A program made the translations under genes and the position numbers. The notes beneath the pieces were generated by a model that was not told where the DNA came from, did not search any database, and worked only from the letters and a program-made list of their open reading frames with translations. Positions 50,701 to 62,500 of a stretch of 64,000 bases of DNA are shown piece by piece. Numbering within the stretch: position 1 is the first letter of the stretch; every line of letters starts with the position of its first letter. Source of the stretch: Ridgeia piscesae (Eukaryota; Annelida; Polychaeta; Sabellida; Siboglinidae); NCBI GenBank assembly GCA_025642075.2, contig JAODUO010000963.1, positions 70,001 to 134,000 of the forward strand. The letters are read 5' to 3'.

Positions 50701-52818
50701 AGAATTTGTTATGCTCATATCAGTAGCGACACTGCGATAAAATACCGACGTTGCGCCATGGTAATCTACAGTTTACGCGTAACCGCCGCCGACAATGTTG
50801 AGTTTAGCACGATTTTGATTTGTGAATTTTATTCTTTACAGGAATTTAAATGATTTTATATTATAACCTAGCATGTGTATAATTATATAATATAAGTTAT
50901 GAGAGAGGAAGTTTGGTGGCTGTAAGAGGTCATTTTCATGGTTAGGTCTGAAAGTAAAAGATCGTTTTGCGCCGTTGGAAAGATGAAGAAAATGGCAGCC
51001 ACTGCGCGATTACCAAAACGCTGTGAGGTGGCAGCACTTTTTAGCCCCTCAGACCGGATACCTTTTCTATCAGATAATATCATATTATAAAAACTACTCA
51101 AAATTAAACTTATACTGAAACATGTCATACAAAAATAAACAGAAAAGATAAATTTTTGTTGTTAATGTGTCGTGTCATCGTTTTATTTTCTACTTTTGAT
51201 TTTGTGTATTTTACTAGGTACTGATTTTTTTATCAAAAGCATGCATGCTGTATGGTGAAGTGTAAACATATGAATTAATCCAAAACATCAAAATAACCAT
51301 ACTCCTCACGAGAGACCACCCGTCTTTTAAGACCCTCCACTCCAATATTGGGGGGGGGTGGTTTTTTTTACTGTAGTGGAATGTTTTGGATTGTCTCTCT
51401 AATCGCAGACTTAACACATTCAGTCTTCACTCAACACTAACCATTTGTCTTTGTAGCATAGTTTCGCCCTCTTCCATTATAGTTATAAATGTTATCTCAG
51501 CATGGATAACTTCCTTTATAAATGTTAGATGTCTCCCCTTGGTGCTTGTATGTTAGTGCTGTTAGAGAAATTGGCATTTGAATATGACTGCAATTTGTTG
51601 TTGAAATGTCTGAACCTATTAATTCCTAAATTTAATGTATTTTAATGTTGTTATTTCAAGTGATTGGAACGTTTACCACAAGTTTGTTACAATTTTAAAA
51701 TCCAAAGCTGCAATTGGTTTCAGTTTGTTTTGATGGCCAGCCAAAAACAAGTTTATATCCCACATAACCAACTTTGCTTAATATTTTGTGAGGGATTAAC
51801 TATTTTGTAGCCAGGTTTTAAACTGATTATTCCACAGATTGTCCGAACGCGTCACATTTTCAGCATTCATCTTGATGGCTTGACACACATTGTTACTAGG
51901 CAACAGGTGACGTGACAGCTCCGTGAGTTATCCTCTGTTTGTGTTGTCTTCAGGTGTGTGTCTTCATCGGCACGTGTCTGCTACATGAGACACTTACACT
52001 GGTCCGGTCAGTGGAGCTCTCCCGTCGTGGAGGTGACCAGGAGAAGATAGACGAGGCAAGTTATTGCAAGGACGCTAGCAGTTCTGGCATGTTTTTATAC
52101 AGGGTTTTTAACATGTTGACCAGGGGACCAATTCACCAATGTTGTTAAGAATTCTTAAACCCAAAATCAAATGATAATATTATTGTGGAATATCAATAGT
52201 AGCATACTGTCATTGAGAATTCGTTGTTCGTCTGGAAATTAATTAATTTCTGTTTAAAATAGTTATTCCACACAAACAAATCATGGAAAAAACGCAGCAT
52301 ATAATTTTGTGTTTTTACTAAAATCACACTTTATCCTCAGATCATAACTGAAAAGATCTACTACATGATGTTTAGTTGGAATGTCTTAAGAATACATCGT
52401 ACCAACTGGCAGAAGGGAATGGGACCTTTTTAAGTTTTGATATTTTCACAAATCAGACATATTGCCTGAATGAGTGTACATCATGTTTTCCACGAAACCT
52501 GTCATGTTGTGGACTTGAATTGTAAAAGTAGTTGGTGATTGGTTTATTTGGTTCTTTCTGCAGGACGAAGACGCACTGGTGAAACTGCACTATGGGATAG
52601 TGCCACGGAAAAACTACTTTGAATACTTTGCGAGAGATGGAGAAGCAGGCAGCAGGGTAAACAGTGACAAGGTGAACAACAGCAGCAATAGTGGGGTGAC
52701 TGTCAGTAGTGGTGTTATGAACCCCGATAGTGGGGTTATGACCCCCAGTAGCGGGGTGACAGCTACAGTGGACACAGTGACAGTGGATGACTCGGACGAT
52801 TGTATCATCATCAGTTGA
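44797..52818 (+). CDS. Polycomb group RING finger (PCGF)-like protein, nine exons
   Basis: Likely a PRC1-type subunit that pairs with RING1/RNF2 in histone H2A ubiquitylation. Coding exons: 44797 (or 44821)-44947, 45312-45408, 45848-45903, 46352-46414, 47173-47269, 47754-47781, 49154-49252, 51954-52055, 52564-52818. From the ATG at 44821 this gives 307 residues, with all phases matching. CTCCAG just before 44797 looks like an acceptor, so an upstream 5' exon is likely. The RING finger runs from about residue 16: CELC, then ATTITTCLHTFCRSC, then CPKC. QDIVYKLLPHLEK and RKFYTSRGIPYP follow, as in PCGF1/BMI1. A diverged RAWUL domain spans about residues 125-240 (VHLISVKLIYLG, NKYLRIPDYTTIGHIERF, CVFIGTCLLH, DALVKLHYG). 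The C terminus is Ser/Val-rich and ends VDDSDDCIIIS. Intron 8 uses a GC donor (GACGAG/GCAAGT). The family is clear; the exact paralogue is not. Confidence 0.88.
46760..47165. repeat. Degenerate tandem repeat upstream of PCGF-like exon 5
   Basis: Recurring phrases such as ATGGTGACCTGTGACC, CCTGTTACCATAGTGGCC and CTATGACCTGTTAACATGG, with an irregular period of about 25-35 bases. They run up to the exon 5 acceptor at 47172. Too degraded for a clean unit. Confidence 0.75.
47754..47781 (+). CDS. 28-nt micro-exon of the PCGF-like gene
   Basis: Bounded by CTATTTTAG and GTAAGTAT. It starts in phase 2 and ends in phase 0, exactly bridging exon 5 (ends TTG GG) and exon 7 (starts CCT CTG). It encodes TKPGLGSYP after a split Gly codon, inside the RAWUL domain. 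Skipping it would shift the frame. Confidence 0.75.
47819..48041. repeat. Inverted-repeat element in PCGF-like intron 6
   Basis: The 32 bases at 47819-47850 (starting TGACAGACAAGT, ending GCTTATCCACC) are repeated in inverted orientation at 48010-48041 with one mismatch, around a spacer of about 159 bases containing an ATT-rich run. This could be a small MITE or a hairpin-forming element. It starts 38 bases after the micro-exon. Confidence 0.85.
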
Positions 52819-53206
52819 CCGGCTGAAGATGGACATCTGTAGATTCACGTCACTGGACATTTTTGACCACTGCTGAGAAAGCATCTCACGTGACCTTGTG
52901 TCTGACCATCTGTGCATCACAACAGGACATTTTACTCCAAGACAGGAATTTTTCTCCAGGACAGGACGTTTGTCTCTAAAAATTGAAATGTTTCTCTTTC
53001 AGCAGTATCTGGTCACATGATTCAGACAATGGCAGAAGTGACGTTTCAGGTGGCAGCTAAGTGTGTGTTTGTATTGTAATAATATATGATGAATATGTTG
53101 TACATAGTGTTGTGGAACTGCGAAACAGTTTCTGATGAAAGAAATTCTTTTTGTGAACCACGTGGTTATGTTGTGCTGTGGGTGTTTTTCCTTATACTTG
53201 TTTCTT
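52819..53206 (+). other. Probable 3' UTR of the PCGF-like gene
   Basis: Directly follows the TGA at 52816-52818. No second frame with coding character; no clear canonical polyadenylation signal before the CA microsatellite. Confidence 0.5.
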
Positions 53207-53417
<211 letters not shown>

Positions 53418-53519
53418 CATATTGAGTTCACATACCAATTGCCACTCAGTATTGCATACATATGCAGCAAGGACAGTTGAAGCTTTCACGTCAACTCTGA
53501 ACTGAAAGTATTTGACCTA

Positions 53520-53810
53520 TAGTTGCCTCTAATCTAGTCCACCATTAGGGTAGAGCATTCGACGCAACCAACAGAACCCTAGCTCCAATCCCACGCTACC
53601 GTGTCAAACCTTGGGTAAGTTCATTAATTTTACGTTGCTCCAGTTCACTCACCTGGCTATAGACAATGGTGGATATTTGTGTACAAAATGGTCTTTGTGC
53701 ATTAATTTCAGTGTGGCTGGGTGTTTCACAAAGAAGTTGAGATGGTCTGGCAGGGAGCCAAGTGCTTTGAGCAGATCTAAGACTGGATACTGCCCTTTGT
53801 AAGAACTTAC
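53520..53810 (+). mobile_element. tRNA-derived SINE, copy 2 (diverged)
   Basis: Matches the SINE at 4001-4325 in order: TTGCTCCAGTTCACTCA, ATAGACAATGGTGGATAT, GTGCATTAATT, AGTTGAGATGGTCTG, AAGACTGGATACTGCCC. The head (GGGTAGAGCATTCGACGC, then GCTCCAATCCCA) is a decayed tRNA-like promoter. Confidence 0.7.
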
Positions 53811-56540
53811 TTTTTGGGCCGAAGGTCCAATGGACTTATGGCATCACTCTGCATATGCCATCTACCGTTAGCTCCCATATTTCAGAAACTGTTTGGGATC
53901 TACTTTTCTAATTTGGCATAATAGACATGTATTAGTACACTGTCACTAAGCACGAGACATTTTGATTTGATTGGATCACTCTGAAGATACCATAGTTTGC
54001 AAAGTTATACAAAGTTCAATGTATCTGTGACACTTAATAATAATGGGAATTTATATAGTGCCGATATCCACCACGTGGTGGCGCTCATGGCGCTTTTACA
54101 ACATTGTGTTCATCAGACCCATATAAAACATCATGCTAAAACAATACTATTACTGTTAATAAAGTGACATTTTAGACTAAAAAAAAATAATTACCATTTA
54201 TTATAGTAGTATTAAAAACGGTGACATTATTATCAGTATAAAGTTAAGTATCTAAAATACAATAAAAAGCTGCTTATATAATAGGAAAATTGTTAAAACA
54301 ATTAGTGTCATAAAATGTATACAGTCAATTCATCCAGAACATGTCCAGGAAAAGTCCACATGTATTAGTAAACTTTGAAAATATGTGTTTTCAGTGTTGT
54401 CTTGAAGATACTGATAGTTGCACTGGCTCTGATATTGACACTTGACAGATGTTTGCTGTTCACAAAGCAATCCAGAGATAGCCAGAGCAATATAAATGCA
54501 TATTGAGCTTAAAAGGAAAATGTTCTGATTTTGCAGTCATTTCACGTTAGAGTGCCACACAAGAAATCTGTACAGGTGTATTTGATAGAATCTTACTGAA
54601 CACATCTTGGTGCCACCCAAAATGCATTTTTGTGGTGTGTCTGATGATCAGAAACTGTTATTTTCTCAAATTTTGTATTGACACTCCACATTGTAATGCC
54701 ACTATGATTCATACAAATCAAAACTATATTATAGTCCAAAGCACTTCAGGTCTTCTTGGCTCTTATTTTAGTCAGATGTTGGAGGCACATCATCTTGTTG
54801 TCCGTGGTTGGGTGGAGACAGGATACACCACTTGTGTCTCTAACGTCAACTTCGGTGTGGGTTATTTATATTTTATAGACAAATAATCAATTGATAATAT
54901 TTTAACTGCTCAAAACCTAACCAAGATGACACTAATTCGAATTGTATCATTGACATTAGATTTATTCAAATAATACACGATGTAAAGCACATTAGTTTAC
55001 AGAGCAAACGTGTAACACGATACAGACATACAAATGGGTTGAGAAGAGTTCTTCGTACATATAATGTATTGTCGAAACAGCATCTCTCAATGCACTAGAT
55101 CCAGAGAGATGTACGCAGTGGTTCTGCGTTAGTAATGCTTAGTAACGACAGGAACTGTAACATTTGCATTCACCATAAAAACGTGCTGTATAAAAATAGT
55201 TTTATGTACAAAAGAAACGCAGTGTGAAAGTACGGTGCGTGTCGCACGTGCACTGCTCCATCCTGGTGCATTCTGGTACAAAACATCACGACAGAACCCT
55301 GCCTATTAGGCTGTTATACTGCCAGTTATGCTATAAATACTCAGACGGTAGGTAGAGCATTAAGCTGAAACACCCGATGACGCCAATATTCGGAATCTCA
55401 CCGGGGCTAAAAGATTCGTTTATGTGAACTGTTAAACAATGAACTTGATCGTGTAACTCCCAAATTAATAAGCCGGTTTAAAAGGACATCTTTGAATTTC
55501 CGTTTAGCCACGAGGTTTTGTGCGTGCGTAGTTGCGGTCGCATTTACAAAGAATTACATCCATGGAGCAGCTCGGTCAGATAAAATTCCATTATATGTGT
55601 TGTATTTTAAAGCCATACATTTGAACGGGTTAGGGTTTCAGGCCCTATTAATAAACTGGAAATATCATGAACACTCGGCCACGGTTGAAATGGTACACGT
55701 CTGATCGGGTTACACATGAAACAGTTAAATACTTTGTTGTTAACCATACACACTCCAAGATGACTTGGTACGTACAAACGCTTCGCGTCATGGAATACGG
55801 CAATGATGTCACTTCCGTTGTGCGTCAGAACACTTCTGGTTCTCTCACAGAGTTACTGGATTTGTCGTATTAGAATTCAGTAAAACGACTAAACACACAC
55901 AGGGTGTGTAAAACAGAACTGAGAATTGTCTGATGCAATCAGTGACATCTTTCCGTGCCGTCACAAGTTAGTGACATCGCAGGTTAGAAACGCTCCTGTT
56001 AAGACGTCATAGACATTTGCGTAGTGTCTCAGTTGTTGACGTTGTAAAACAGTCGACCAAATTGTCACCATAATATCGGGGACAAATCATACGATAAAAT
56101 ATCAAAATCGGCGTTGTTATGTAAGGCGTGGATCAAAACCAGCAAGGTATGTTTTATTACATAACACAGGTAACTTTCGTCACAACATAGCGAGAGCCAC
56201 CAACTGGTCGACTTGCCGACGATTATATAAACACGCCAACCCATTGTCGATGCATGGTTGTTAATGTTTACAAATGGTGTACGTAGGGTCTACATGTGTT
56301 ACTACACGGAGTGTATCTGTATCACATAGCAATGGTGCACAGCCATTATAACGAACTGCTGACGTGTCTCGCGCCGATTGCTTACTCCATCAGGCGTATG
56401 ACAGTCACGTGACGTGCTTACTCACCACCCAACGGTGCACTCGTCCTTGTGTAGGTACACGTAGCACATCCATTGACGTAAACGTGCACAGACCACGTGT
56501 CGTCTGATTAAACGGGAAGTCCGGCCACCCACGTGACCAT
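53811..56540. other. Intergenic region between two convergent genes
   Basis: Unique sequence with short frames only. At 54034-54096 a fragment resembling a LINE 3' tail in minus orientation reads GGCACTATATAAATTCCC followed by ATTATTATTAAG. At about 55350-55410 there is a weak tRNA-like phrase. No gene recognised. Confidence 0.5.
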
Positions 56541-59500
56541 TTACGATACTACGAACGGGTTCCGCGTCTTGTCGTATTCGTCCAGCGAGCGTCCTGCGCT
56601 GTCCACGCTCATGGCCAGCGGCACCTTGTCACTGGTCTGCGAGGCCTCCTCGTCCGCCTCGCCGCTCTGACTTCCGCTCTCGCTGCTACTGCGCGCGCTG
56701 ACGCTGCTACTCTCGTTCTCCTCGTCACTTCCCGCGCCGCTGTCCGACTCGCTGTGGACACTTCCGGTTGCACCTGCGTGCTTGTCGATGAGCGGGTCGC
56801 TCGGCGCTGTTCTGTGGTCATCGTCGTCTTCGTCGTCCGCGATAGCGTCCGACGACGCCTGGTAGTTGCGCGCAGTGAATGTCCCCAACTCAATGTTCTC
56901 GCTACTTGCGTGACTGTCCTGTAACGACAAGGTTAAATGTCAATTTTGTCCGTTCATTTTCGTCGCAACATCAAGATTCGAAAGGCTTTGTTGTCCATTT
57001 AAAAGATCACATTAAAAACGGAAATTGTTCTTCAGTTGCACAGTAAAATGACAGTAATAAGATTGGTGAGCCATAATATATGCGGTTAATAAGACACATT
57101 AAAATTGTAGCAATACTAATCAGCCACTAAATTTGGTAAGGTAAATAAATTAAGTATATAAATATGTACTCTAAATAATAAATAAATAAGCAAGTGATAT
57201 TCCATAAAAGGTTCTTTGATAAGACACAATGTGGTAACATTAGTAACATGCACTAAAATTGGTTAAAAAAGATGAGATAAATCAGTACAATAGGTGCATG
57301 GAATAAAAGAAGTATACAGTACATTAAAATTTAGCATTCAAAATTAAAATTGCATAGCGTATAAAAAATTCTTGAATAGGTTATATATGGCATAAAACCT
57401 GTTTAAATCATTTGCAAACTTTGCTGGATTGTCAGATACCAAAGGTTGTCCTTTATGAGAACGTGTTATGCAAATTAACGTAACACACTGACCGTCGTGT
57501 TTTAAAGAAATGTGTTGTTCAAATGTTTAGTAAGGACACAGTTTGTTAATTTGGCCGCGATAAAAACGTGTATAAAATTAATAGCTTCGGGTCCGACGTC
57601 ACGAAAACCGACATTAATTAACATATGAAGCTCCCCCTCAATGAGTCCCGACTTCAGCCGAAAAAAACGAGCACACTGCTGGGAGACTTCACTGGTAGTG
57701 GTGGGTGTTTTGTTACCAAAGAACATTTAACTTCTAACGCACTTTCTGCTTTTCCGGGATACCTTCGGTCGGTCAGTAGGTCAAAATGCATACGGGGCCT
57801 AACAGCGGAACCCTACTTATCAGATCACAACTATGCTGCACAAAACAAAAAACTCACACGGCAAGTGGACAAGAAAGCTGTTTGCTTACGAAGCGTCCAA
57901 CTTTTAAATATATAATTATGTTTTTCTCTCGATATGTTGGTCATAGGTCGTTAATAAAACACGTGTAATAAAAAGAAGGCATAGGATTATATTAAATAAT
58001 TATGATAGCAGGATTAATAAAAAAAATTGCGCATATTACAAAGACTGAGAGTTTAAAAGATTAAAAGAATCCCTTATCAGGGGATAAGTTGCGCCATTTA
58101 TTTATGTCAAATGTCGGTGCAGTGTTCATGTGTTAAGATACCTTCATAACCAAATATAGGCATAAGTATCACCCAACACCCCGTGTTTCGTTCGTTACCC
58201 TCATTACTACAACCACATGTCTATTAATATTGCATCTTCACTAATCTGTCAAAAACAGTGTTGATTTGGTAATAAGATACATGTTATCGTGACAAATCTC
58301 GCACTGGATTCCGCCTAATGACCTTCCCCTGTTATCAACTTCAGGTTAAAGGCATCAATTTTCGGGAAGTTTTTCAGGCTCGTTTTGTCCGCTGTTCATT
58401 GGCCTGACCCGTCGCCATAGCAACGTGGAGGTAAACGTCGTCAGTATCGTATTCTGTCGTTAGCAATCGGATGCCTTTGTTGGCGTGTTCTCTTTTTACG
58501 GTTTGGTACCGTTAATGGCTTCGTCTGAGTTCGGCGTGTTTCACTAGTGGTGTACACAACTCGGTACGTATGAATGAAAGCAATGCCGGGTCGGCAGTGA
58601 AAAGAACCGTTTTGCTTACGCGGGTGTATGTGGGTTATATTCATTCGCCCTGTCTATAGGCAGAATGATGCATTCCGACCTCGCGCAAGTAACTATGTTG
58701 GTGCAGTGTGGTCGTTTAATCACGTGACAAATGCAGATCACGGATCAGCAAATATTCAGACCTCCTGGGGCGGTGTAAACGACTGGAACACACTGTGTAC
58801 CGATAACGTAAATGCAACAAGCGTGAATGTGTTTACAAGGAAAACAGACAAACGTCTTAGAAGGTCGAGTATCATATAAACGAAGAAGCGTTGTTCTCCC
58901 AGTAAACCAATGGTCGCCATATCCATTTGCCGTTTGGCCGTGTCACGTTGCTAAATCTCATGAAACAGACAACAGACGTAGATTCAAGCACCGGATGTTT
59001 ATAGTTTTAGCTGATGCTTTGCAAGAGCAGTTTCCCAGGTAAACAATCGACGTGTTTGATTAAGAATGCATGTATGTTAGGCCGTCATTAAGAAGTGTCA
59101 GAAAGACGACCCAAGCAGAGTTGGGAACACATCCGTCAGTGGAACAAGAGAAAACACCTCGGAGGGCAGGCAGCGACCCACAGCAGAGAACAACTGGATT
59201 GAGACAATATGCAGAAGACGACAGAAGACAGAAGGAAAACAAGAGAATACACCAATCAGAAAAGAAAGTAGGGAAAACGGACGATCATGGTAGAGGCTAC
59301 CAACCAAGACTGACCATCAGATGGACGGGTTGTTAAATATCTCAGAGAAATGTCAAAAAGCTGACGTAAACAGGCGAGATTTAGAGAGAACCACAGAACA
59401 CAGTGGCAGTAGTGAAGGGGAGTGAACGGACCAAATGAAGCGTCCTACACCTGTCCTACACCCTGTCCTACACCCTGTCCTACACCTATCCTACAACTGT

Positions 59501-62500
59501 CCTACACCCTGTCCGCGAGGAACAGAGAGGACGAAGATACCAAGGCAAGGCTATATAAACCAATTCGAAGTTTGCATATCGGCTTAAAGGATTAGTTATA
59601 TCAAACACTTCGGGAATTAAGTGATCTTACCAAAGTGGCTTACGACGCAACGCAGTACTGTGAGGGTTGGCTACTTTCATGAAAACACTACCTTCTAACC
59701 AAAACATGAACTGGTATCGTCTGTAATAAAACCAACAATTTCGTCAACAACAAATACCATCATTGCTCTTGAATGACCACACCAGTTTGACCACACCAGT
59801 TTGCCATCCGAACGTACGCAAACTTTCAGATGACGAGAGGATGGCGAAACTATCGCCTTCTCCGGACTCAAGCCTGTGACAAGAAATCACGTTAACCCAC
59901 CCAACTCCTGAAGTGACGCTCCGCGCCTGTGGAACGATCTACCGGATAGTCTGCGCCTAATAGACACACTTGAACTTTTTAAGTCCAACTTAAAAACACA
60001 TCTTCTTAAGGCCGCATGTGTAAACTACTTGTAGGGTATTTTATAATGAATTAATTTTAACTGTAATTATAGTTTTGCCAATTTTTTACTTACTTTATTA
60101 TCAAGTTATTAATATATTTTATTAATTATTTATTATTTTTTCTATTTATTGCTGACAAGTTTAGCTTACGAACTAGGATTTTTAGAATTTTTATTTAATT
60201 ATATATTTATTATCATTTAACATATCGTCTTTACGTGCAAGTTTAAACTGATTATGAATATTTTAAATATGTATGTGTTACAATGTATTTTACGCGCCTC
60301 TCGGCGGAAATTTTTCCGGATATAGGGCGCTTTACAAATATAAATTATTATTAAGACAAACGGCGACTCGTACCTTCTCGTAGATGTCTGTGAGAGCGTG
60401 GTTGTTCACCTTCAGGTAGTCGCAGTCACTGCCGAAGGGGTTGGGGGGTGGCGGGGCTTTTCGCTTGTGCTTGGTCAGTGACCCGTCGGGCGAGGCGTTG
60501 TTCGTCTTGCTGCCGATGGTGGCGTTGTTGTTTGTCGTCTGGAGGTTCACCTTCAACGGGACAGGACACATTCAGTCGCAGTTCCAGGGTCAGTCTCCAA
60601 ACAAAGCGTACAAGTTAACAAAAATAACATGTCGATTTACAGATAGCGATTTACTACTCGCTTACACTATTTATTTAAATTCGCTAATCTGTATTTTATA
60701 GGTTTATTTAATTTATGCGTTCTGTGTAAAGCGGCGCCTGAGAGTGTTGCTTATCTGAAGTTTGCCTAACTTAAGTGGAGTCGGGCGCCGTATACATTTT
60801 TAAAATTATTAATATTGCCAATACCTTTCTTATCTACGTCTAAGTTGTTTCTCAAACATACGTTGACGCGCTGTGGTAGAGCTGGACACGTGGTGTAGAT
60901 AATTAGATGCCCACATATGTATTGTAGTGTTCAATGTGTAGTATACTGTCATTTCATAAACAGTCACAATAAACGTTTCGGCGTAGTACGTAAACCGGTT
61001 CCCCACAAATATATACCAACATATAAAATATATAAAATGTTGTTTCGAACCAAACCGATACGTCATACACGTGTAATTCACGCATGCAATTATCTGCACG
61101 TCACGAAATATTATTAGGCCTACCACACATTAAAACCTGTCAACAGACCGGCCGACACACAGGGCAATGACACCGTCAGACTGCCCACCCGAGTACCGCA
61201 GAACACCAGGCGGTCCCAACTCGTGGACGGGAGAGCTTCTGTGGACGAACTTTGATCGAGACCTAGTTATAACTGATACCAAAGCTTATGCTTCCGTTAG
61301 GCCATACTCAGTTATTACTCACAGTGTTGCCAACGTACAACGTAGAATCTCGCGAGAACCGGTACGACTGCGGCTGCGCAGTGCGATATTGAGGGTTCTC
61401 TATTTTCGGTATGCGTTGTCTGCAATCAGAAACGAAATGGTAACTGACAGTGATAAATTACTTGCACATGCAGGTGCCTGGCAAATTACACAGAATAGAG
61501 AAACACTGAATGAACTATAAAGAGATCATACAGATTTCCCTGTCTAGACAAACCTATGCCATTTCACCGTGTCATCAACTAGAATACGATACAATCACCT
61601 ACATCAATGAAGCTAAGGGGAGGCAGTAGACCGTGTCAGTTAAAAATTAATGTGTGAATGTGGTCGGTGTTGGGGGGAAACTGCCCATACCAGCGGTACT
61701 GGGAGTGTGCCCACTTCAATGGTCGCTTTTTTTACCGAGGATCCTTAGACCAAGGCTCTGTTTTTCACATATTTTTCAAGTCGAACAAGGGTCAACGTTA
61801 TACAGAAGACAAGGGCATCATTTAGGGCTAGGTTTATTATACGTTACCTGACTTATATTTAATAATATAATAATTAGGGAAAGTTTTCGGAGGAATGTTT
61901 TTTAAATTGTGTCTTTCTTACATTTGTCCCTAGATCAAGCGTATACTTTTTATATTAAGATAGGGGTATGTACCCACATGTAAGGGTAGTTCCATTTTCC
62001 CTCTGGGAGAGTTACTGATTTCGATCCCAAAACAGCTCAGCAGCTGTGTGTATTATGAACACGTGGCCCAGGCAACCTTATTGGCGACCAAATCCTCCGA
62101 TCCCGCGACATGGCGCCACCGCTGCACCCAGGGTGTCGAACTCAGCCAACCTACCTCATCTTGCGCTTCCGTCGACGGAGTAGGATGATGAGGAGGAGAA
62201 TGAGGACGACGAGTATGACGAGGACGCCGCCCACAGTGCCGGCGATCACGCCGATCGTGCCGGCAGACATACCCTTCCCGGCAATCCCTGCGACAACACA
62301 CCCGCCGTTAACAGACACACCCTTCCCAGCATTCCAAGCGACAACACACCCGCCGTTAACAGACATACCCTTCCCGGCAATCCCTGCGACAACACACCCG
62401 CCGTTAACAGACATACCCTTCCCGGCAGTCCATGCGACAATACACCCGCCGTTAACAGCCATACCCTTCCCGGCAGTCCCTGCGACAACAAACCCTCCAT

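Noticed and set aside
55345..55420. Third SINE head (GGTAGGTAGAGCATTAAGCTG)
   Set aside because: Only a weak A box-like phrase; no body homology to the other two copies seen.
60374..62155. Direct splice from the transmembrane exon to the exon at 60550
   Set aside because: Phase does not fit and would create an immediate stop; the exon at 61323-61419 fits both phases and was preferred.
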